The translations under genes were made by a program, and so were the position numbers. A stretch of 64,000 bases of DNA from Paenibacillus thalictri (GTDB lineage Bacteria > Bacillota > Bacilli > Paenibacillales > NBRC-103111): contig NZ_SIRE01000004.1 in assembly GCF_004307995.1 (NCBI RefSeq), positions 1 through 64,000 of the forward strand. The letters are read 5' to 3'. Under the pieces are notes generated by a model. The model searched no databases. It had not been told where the DNA came from and saw only the letters and a program-made list of their open reading frames with translations. This document shows positions 61,872-64,000 of the stretch, piece by piece; position 1 is the stretch's first letter; every line of letters begins with the position of its first letter.

Positions 61872-62072
61872 AAAGGGAGAGATTACCGCTTGGACGGTAA
61901 CGCCGAAGGAGTAAACCCTTGCAAGGGTGAATCTCTCAGGCAAAAGGACTTTTGTCGGACGCAGCTCTGGAGAGATCCCGCTTGTTTTGCAGTGCGGGAC
62001 ACCCAAGGGGAAACTGATCTGCGTCCGTTTTTTTTGGAAGCGCTCAAGGTAACTCTCAGGTACAAAGGACAG
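61872..62072 (+). promoter_or_regulatory. Tandem glycine riboswitch
   Basis: Two aptamers in series show the conserved glycine-box blocks. The first (61872-61950) has GGGAGAGATTACCGC and GGGTGAATCTCTCAGGCAAAAGGAC. The second (61967-62072) has GGAGAGATCCCG and ACTCTCAGGTACAAAGGAC. They precede an intrinsic terminator and gcvT, so glycine should switch on the cleavage operon, as known in Bacillus relatives. The linker and arrangement are standard. Confidence 0.95.
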
Positions 62073-62136
62073 AGTGAAAAGCAAGGCTGAAGCCGTCCGC
62101 GGCTTATTGCCCCTGCTTTTCAACCTGTCCTTTTTT
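62064..62136 (+). terminator. Glycine riboswitch terminator
   Basis: AAAGGACAG (62064-62072), which also closes the second aptamer, pairs with CTGTCCTTTTTT (62125-62136); an inner GAAAAGCA/TGCTTTTC stem lengthens the helix. Glycine binding would keep the first arm in the aptamer and prevent termination. Confidence 0.8.
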
Positions 62137-62185
62137 GCGCATTCTATAAATAATCCACTATTCCAAAGCGTGAGGTGATTGCTTT

Positions 62186-63313
62186 ATGTCCACTGACCAT
62201 CCAGGCAAAAAAACGCCGCTTTACGGCACTTACGCGAAATACGGCTCGCCGCGGATCGTCGATTTCGGCGGCTGGGCGCTCCCGGTTCAATTCAGCGGCA
62301 TTCAAAAAGAACACGAAGCGGTCCGCGAGCGGGCCGGCCTGTTTGACGTATCGCATATGGGCGAAGTGCTTGTGACCGGCAAACAGGCCGAAGCGTATTT
62401 GCAGCAGCTGACGACAAACGACGTATCCGCGCTGGAAGACGGTCAGGCTCAATACAGCCTGATGTGTTATCCGGATGGCGGCGTGGTCGACGATTTGCTC
62501 GTCTACCGGATTTCCGCCGATCATTTTATGCTTGTCATCAATGCTTCGAACATTGAGAAGGACATCGACTGGATGCTCCGGCATCTGCTCGACGATGTCA
62601 CGCTGCAGAACATCTCCGAAGAAACGGCGCTGCTTGCGCTGCAAGGCCCATCCGCCGAAGCTATTTTGCAAAAAGCGATGGATGCGGAGCTCAGCGGGTT
62701 GACCGGGTTCCGTTTTCTGCCGGACGCCCAGGTCTGCGGTGTCAACGCCATCGTCTCCAGAACCGGCTACACCGGCGAAGACGGCTTCGAGTTGTACGTC
62801 AAAAGCGGCGACGCCCCCGGCTTATGGGATCGTCTGATGGAGCTCGGCGCAAGCCATGGGCTGGAACCGGCTGGACTTGGCGCAAGAGACACGCTGCGCT
62901 TCGAGGCCAGACTGCCGCTGTACGGCCATGAGTTGTCCGCATCGATCAGTCCGCTGGAAGCCGATCTCGGTTTCTTCGTCAAGCTGGGCAAGAACGATTT
63001 TATCGGGAAGGATGCGCTGGTCCGGCAAAAAAGCGAAGGCGTGCCGCGCAAGCTGGTCGGCATCGAAATGATCGACCGCGGCATCCCTCGCGGCGGCTAC
63101 CCGGTATATGCCGACGGACAACTTATCGGCGAAGTGACGACAGGCACGCAGTCGCCGACGCTGAAGCGCAATCTCGGGCTTGCGCTGATCGATGCGAAAT
63201 ACAGCGCCCTCGGCGCTAAAGTGCAGGTCGAGATCCGCGAGAAACGGCTGGAAGCCGTCGTCATAAAAGCGCCATTCTACAAACGCACGGCACCTGCCGG
63301 ACATAAGGAGTGA
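62186..63313 (+). CDS. gcvT: Aminomethyltransferase (glycine cleavage T protein)
   Basis: GcvT takes the aminomethyl group from lipoylated GcvH, passes the one-carbon unit to tetrahydrofolate and releases ammonia. The 375-residue protein has the family signatures [19 protein letters not shown], and [18 protein letters not shown] with the conserved Asp and Arg of the folate site. GTGAGGTGAT precedes ATG 62186. It is the first gene after the tandem glycine riboswitch and is followed by gcvPA at 8 bases. Confidence 0.97.
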   Translation: MSTDHPGKKTPLYGTYAKYGSPRIVDFGGWALPVQFSGIQKEHEAVRERAGLFDVSHMGEVLVTGKQAEAYLQQLTTNDVSALEDGQAQYSLMCYPDGGVVDDLLVYRISADHFMLVINASNIEKDIDWMLRHLLDDVTLQNISEETALLALQGPSAEAILQKAMDAELSGLTGFRFLPDAQVCGVNAIVSRTGYTGEDGFELYVKSGDAPGLWDRLMELGASHGLEPAGLGARDTLRFEARLPLYGHELSASISPLEADLGFFVKLGKNDFIGKDALVRQKSEGVPRKLVGIEMIDRGIPRGGYPVYADGQLIGEVTTGTQSPTLKRNLGLALIDAKYSALGAKVQVEIREKRLEAVVIKAPFYKRTAPAGHKE

Positions 63314-63321
63314 CTATAACG

Positions 63322-64000
63322 ATGCAGCACCGCTATTTGCCCACGACTGAACAGGACCGCAAGGAGATGCTGGAAACGATCGGCGTCTCGTCGGTAGAAG
63401 ATCTGTTTCAGGATATTCCCCAGTCCGTCCGTTTCCAAGGAACGTTAGACGTATCCCCAATGCTCGACGAACATGGCTTGCTGAAGCATATGCGCCGTCT
63501 TGCCGGCAAAAACGCCGACCATGACCAATACACAAGTTTTCTCGGCGCCGGTATCTACGATCATCATCTCCCGGTCGTCATCAATCACGTCATCTCGCGT
63601 TCGGAGTTTTACACGGCTTATACGCCATACCAGCCGGAGATCAGCCAAGGCGAGCTGCAGGCGATTTTCGAATTCCAATCTTATATTTGCGAGCTGACCG
63701 GCATGGCCGCAGCCAACGCCAGCATGTACGACGGAGCTACCGCATTGGCGGAAGCAGGCGCGCTGGCGCACGGCGCGACCAAGCGGAAACAGCTTGTCGT
63801 CTCCGCAGGCATTCATCCGGAAGCAAAGCAGATCATTGCGACCAGCGCGCATGGGCTGAATCTCGAGATCGTAGAGATCGGCTGCAAGGACGGTGTGACC
63901 GATCTCGAGCAGCTGGCCGCAGCCGTTTCCAAGGAAACGGCCGGCGTGCTTGTACAGTCGCCGAACTTTTACGGCTGCATCGAAGACTTGGCGGCGATTG
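63322..64000 (+). CDS. gcvPA: Glycine dehydrogenase (decarboxylating) subunit 1, 5' part
   Basis: The first 226 codons of the P-protein N-terminal subunit, cut by the window edge. It starts MQHRYLPTTEQDRKEML, then shows SFLGAGIYDHHLP, the TPYQPEISQGELQAIFEFQS and ELTGMAAANASMYDGATA blocks that are family hallmarks. AAGGAG lies 11 bases before ATG 63322. GcvPA with GcvPB decarboxylates glycine using pyridoxal phosphate. The split P protein and order gcvT-gcvPA are as in Bacillus. Confidence 0.95.
   Translation, partial: MQHRYLPTTEQDRKEMLETIGVSSVEDLFQDIPQSVRFQGTLDVSPMLDEHGLLKHMRRLAGKNADHDQYTSFLGAGIYDHHLPVVINHVISRSEFYTAYTPYQPEISQGELQAIFEFQSYICELTGMAAANASMYDGATALAEAGALAHGATKRKQLVVSAGIHPEAKQIIATSAHGLNLEIVEIGCKDGVTDLEQLAAAVSKETAGVLVQSPNFYGCIEDLAAI

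Overview
The window looks like a chromosomal segment of a Paenibacillus-type member of the Bacillota. The evidence is the mid-50s GC feel of the genes, strong AGGAGG-type ribosome binding sites with frequent TTG and GTG starts, the perR-ygzB-ygxA-rRNA order known from Bacillus, YesM/YesN-like two-component systems beside LplABC-like sugar ABC transporters, and surface proteins with S-layer homology (SLH) domains. Species assignment is inference.

Layout. Positions 1-7100 hold the 5' end of a 16S rRNA gene (minus strand) with tandem promoters, a minimal thiS-thiG operon under a TPP riboswitch attenuator, ygxA, ygzB, a family 18 glycoside hydrolase, perR and a DUF4097 membrane protein. Positions 7300-13350 hold an unidentified possible polysaccharide-active protein, a GNAT acetyltransferase and the gatCAB operon, whose gene junctions carry unusual palindromic repeats. 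Positions 13640-24216 (plus strand) form locus A: histidine kinase, AraC-type response regulator, lipoprotein, two permeases, a metallophosphoesterase and a secreted lamin-tail-domain (LTD) protein. Positions 24240-25870 are an AT-rich stretch with a 41-codon gene, a GNAT gene overlapping a 57-codon gene (toxin-antitoxin-like), and a conserved small protein. A sulfatase follows at 26249-27709.

Positions 27829-45203 (minus strand) form locus B, the most unusual part. It reads as one CcpA-type (cre) promoter, then a sugar-binding lipoprotein, a 758-residue triple-LTD protein, and a 2945-residue SLH-anchored protein with five LTDs, an endonuclease/exonuclease/phosphatase (EEP) domain, an SGNH hydrolase domain and a propeller-like region. 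Two stand-alone EEP proteins (one secreted, one cytoplasmic) and three Gfo/Idh/MocA oxidoreductases follow. I suggest it binds, cuts and oxidises an extracellular glycan or phosphodiester-containing substrate; this is inference.

Positions 45429-51484 hold an AraC regulator, a secreted DUF3298/copper-amine-oxidase-N protein and a VCBS lipoprotein-OmpR-kinase operon. Positions 51868-61118 form locus C: histidine kinase and response regulator, then sugar-binding protein, two permeases and a heparinase II/III-type lyase. The right end carries divergent gcvH and gcvT-gcvPA, the latter behind a tandem glycine riboswitch. None of the three transport loci encodes its own ABC ATPase.
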